Shown here: positions 63,601-64,000 of the stretch, one piece after another | Position numbering within the stretch: the stretch's first letter is position 1 | Layout: every line of letters starts with the position of its first letter | Assembly (NCBI GenBank): GCA_944390115.1 | Contig: CALXOW010000008.1 | Coordinates: 1-64,000, forward strand | Direction of reading: 5' to 3' | From: an uncultured Anaerobiospirillum sp. | GTDB lineage: Bacteria > Pseudomonadota > Gammaproteobacteria > Enterobacterales > Succinivibrionaceae | DNA: 64,000 nucleotides | Position numbers and translations under genes: made by a program | The notes under the pieces: model-generated | What the model saw: only the letters and a program-made list of their open reading frames with translations | Databases searched by the model: none | Told to the model about the DNA's origin: nothing

Positions 63601-64000
63601 CGGTACAAGATATTGCTGCCGCTGACGCTCAGGCGGCCCAGCAGCTGGCTGAAGCCAAGGCGCGCTTAGCCCACCTGCAAGCCAAACAAGCGCAACAGCA
63701 CGGAGAGCAGCCTGCCTCCGGCGCCGAATTTCAGTCCAGCGCTAACATTGAGACGGCCTCGAGTATCGTTTATCGCAATGAGCCCAACCATGATGGACTC
63801 TTTAACGCTGAGGCGATAACGGCCGAGCATATGCCCGAGCCTAAAGTCGACCCTAATCTGACTCTGGGGCAGCGCCTTGGGGCTAAGGTTAGTGCACTGC
63901 TCAATCACAGCAAGCAAACTCCCGAAGAGGCGGTAACGGCGCCATTAGCTGGGATGAGCAAGCTGTCGCCGACGATGCGTGCGGTGATGAGTTTAGTGCA
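60624..64000 (+). CDS. Hybrid sensor histidine kinase with two receiver domains (3' end beyond the window)
   Basis: Open from ATG 60624 (AAGGGG upstream) to the window end, 1,125 codons. A first transmembrane helix (VTLTIILSIFALFLY, residues about 15-30) and a second (FTFFFIVALLIAYLG, about 270-285) bracket a periplasmic sensor of about 240 residues. Then come HisKA with phospho-acceptor H327 in SHDLRTPMNAIVG and the HATPase with NLLSNAVKYT, DNGMGM and GTGLGM. Receiver 1 has the acceptor D620 (LILLDLVL), receiver 2 has D757 (ILMDVQMPRLNG). After about residue 825 the chain turns into an Ala/Pro/Gln/Ser-rich region of at least 300 residues, with no Hpt domain seen yet. Ligand unknown. Confidence 0.92.
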   Translation, partial: MGKTFWQVFITRFLVTLTIILSIFALFLYQRINTSKEMARMAAQEALTHVDIVLNTMIDKTNMIEGFLHSFGEERMREMATRLDGKIYLDEFNLFTSMLYDSPSIRALQLLPAGITLYSYPLKGNEAAIGDNVLERETPRASAIFAMRSGLTVVDGPHELLQGSMSLIARNPIYYQDGTFWGFAVIILALPEVIEPLGLNDLLRQGYEFEFDFIQNGNPTTISSNLSAQNAKNVIEETKLLAGRRVCIKVVPQEGWVKFEDAVLEFTFFFIVALLIAYLGTRYRLSSLQLVKSLEKEKFLRLVTAQAYKEAEQANNAKSDFLSAMSHDLRTPMNAIVGLCVLLKRDMDKPQKVADYSRKINASCQHLLGLINDILDMNKIESGKSTFNMREFSLATLIDNLNTIVRPQARAKKQAFEIKLQHIKHEFLIADNLRLNQILLNLLSNAVKYTQVGGHISLIVTEEEERSNNIARYTFEVADNGMGMSKEFLEHIYEPFVRADNVIGSAIQGTGLGMTITHNLVNLLGGSIAIDSKENEGTSVRVHLSLKIKTEEVKDSEFLKIYGISRILLIDDECSVSESVSHTMSEAGVETFHAYNGKQAFSALEKLEQEGKKIDLILLDLVLQDESGLNVAKALQESKFKDIPIFILTSYDYSDIELEGMNIGIKGFLMKPLFISNLKQALINAANNDSHQEPEGNHSVLEGMHILAAEDNELNSEILVELLSMRGANCTVCSDGVEIVEKFKQSYPGQYDFILMDVQMPRLNGLDATRQIRALDLPHAKDITIIAMTANAFTEDIKASLDAGMNYHISKPIDLDLLEDYVRKVRAGHAPNLSASYAPTAKRTSKEDAAREEEEAEARENQQDLASLEATDSISYAATLAGSVNLDAQAAPRSAASPAAPRPATPPATPSSKSQQGQMTQQEPVAPTPAASESKALSGSAASAADTPDLLRAAQSSQGPSALFGASLSASLSAEQFNTKLEHDDVCRFNVQAVQDIAAADAQAAQQLAEAKARLAHLQAKQAQQHGEQPASGAEFQSSANIETASSIVYRNEPNHDGLFNAEAITAEHMPEPKVDPNLTLGQRLGAKVSALLNHSKQTPEEAVTAPLAGMSKLSPTMRAVMSLV

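Noticed and set aside
1-64000. tRNA or rRNA genes
   Set aside because: I looked for cloverleaf arms and the TTCGA loop in the gaps and for rRNA landmarks; nothing convincing was found.

Overview
The window reads as a chromosome segment of a gammaproteobacterium with an outer membrane. It carries the classic block rpsB-tsf-pyrH-frr / uppS-cdsA-dxr-rseP-bamA-skp-lpxD-fabZ-lpxA-lpxB-rnhB-accA-tilS and, further on, the rpsT / ribF-ileS-lspA / ispH / prfC block. Leucine TTA and proline CCA are the codons seen most often by eye in the translation genes, although the DNA is fairly GC-rich. Together with the cysteine-rich Sel1 lipoproteins and a melibiose cassette this suggests an animal-gut member of the Succinivibrionaceae type (Anaerobiospirillum/Succinivibrio-like). 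That family assignment is inference; no rRNA is present to confirm it.

Layout. 1-3.3 kb: a periplasmic solute-binding protein and a methyl-accepting chemotaxis receptor. 3.4-7.5 kb: ribosomal protein S2, EF-Ts, UMP kinase and ribosome recycling factor, with hairpin-rich spacers. 7.5-16.8 kb: an accessory island between frr and uppS. It holds a complete type I restriction-modification system (hsdR, hsdM, hsdS) and a decayed minus-strand gene interrupted by a 173-bp MITE-like element with perfect 5-bp target duplications, and it is bracketed by members of a composite intergenic repeat family in direct orientation. 16.8-34 kb: isoprenoid, phospholipid, outer-membrane assembly and lipid A genes, then acetyl-CoA carboxylase alpha and TilS. 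34-40.2 kb: three Sel1-repeat lipoproteins, one strikingly AT-rich. 40.4-45.2 kb: S20, a serine-type sulfatase, an unknown lipoprotein and a histidine phosphatase. 45.5-50.3 kb: ribF-ileS-lspA. 50.6-57.0 kb: a melibiose module (MelB-type symporter, GH36-type alpha-galactosidase, LacI-type regulator) inserted between lspA and ispH. 57-60 kb: ispH and prfC. 60.6-64 kb: a hybrid histidine kinase with two receiver domains that runs off the window.

How it works together. The central block makes undecaprenyl diphosphate, CDP-diacylglycerol, isoprenoid precursors and lipid A, and builds the outer membrane (BamA, Skp, RseP). The hsdRMS set has its catalytic motifs intact and should be active. The melibiose module can import and split alpha-galactosides under a local repressor; four exact copies of a nonamer lie in the control region between the regulator and the galactosidase.

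The most unusual signals are: (i) about 42-residue tandem repeats added to the C-terminus of HsdS; (ii) the MITE-like insertion whose removal restores the reading frame locally; (iii) direct repeats bracketing the restriction island; (iv) a recurring habit of short duplications that include or closely follow stop codons (rseP, lpxD, fabZ, sulfatase, ispH, prfC), in one case apparently supplying the bamA promoter; and (v) low-complexity extensions or insertions in many otherwise essential enzymes.
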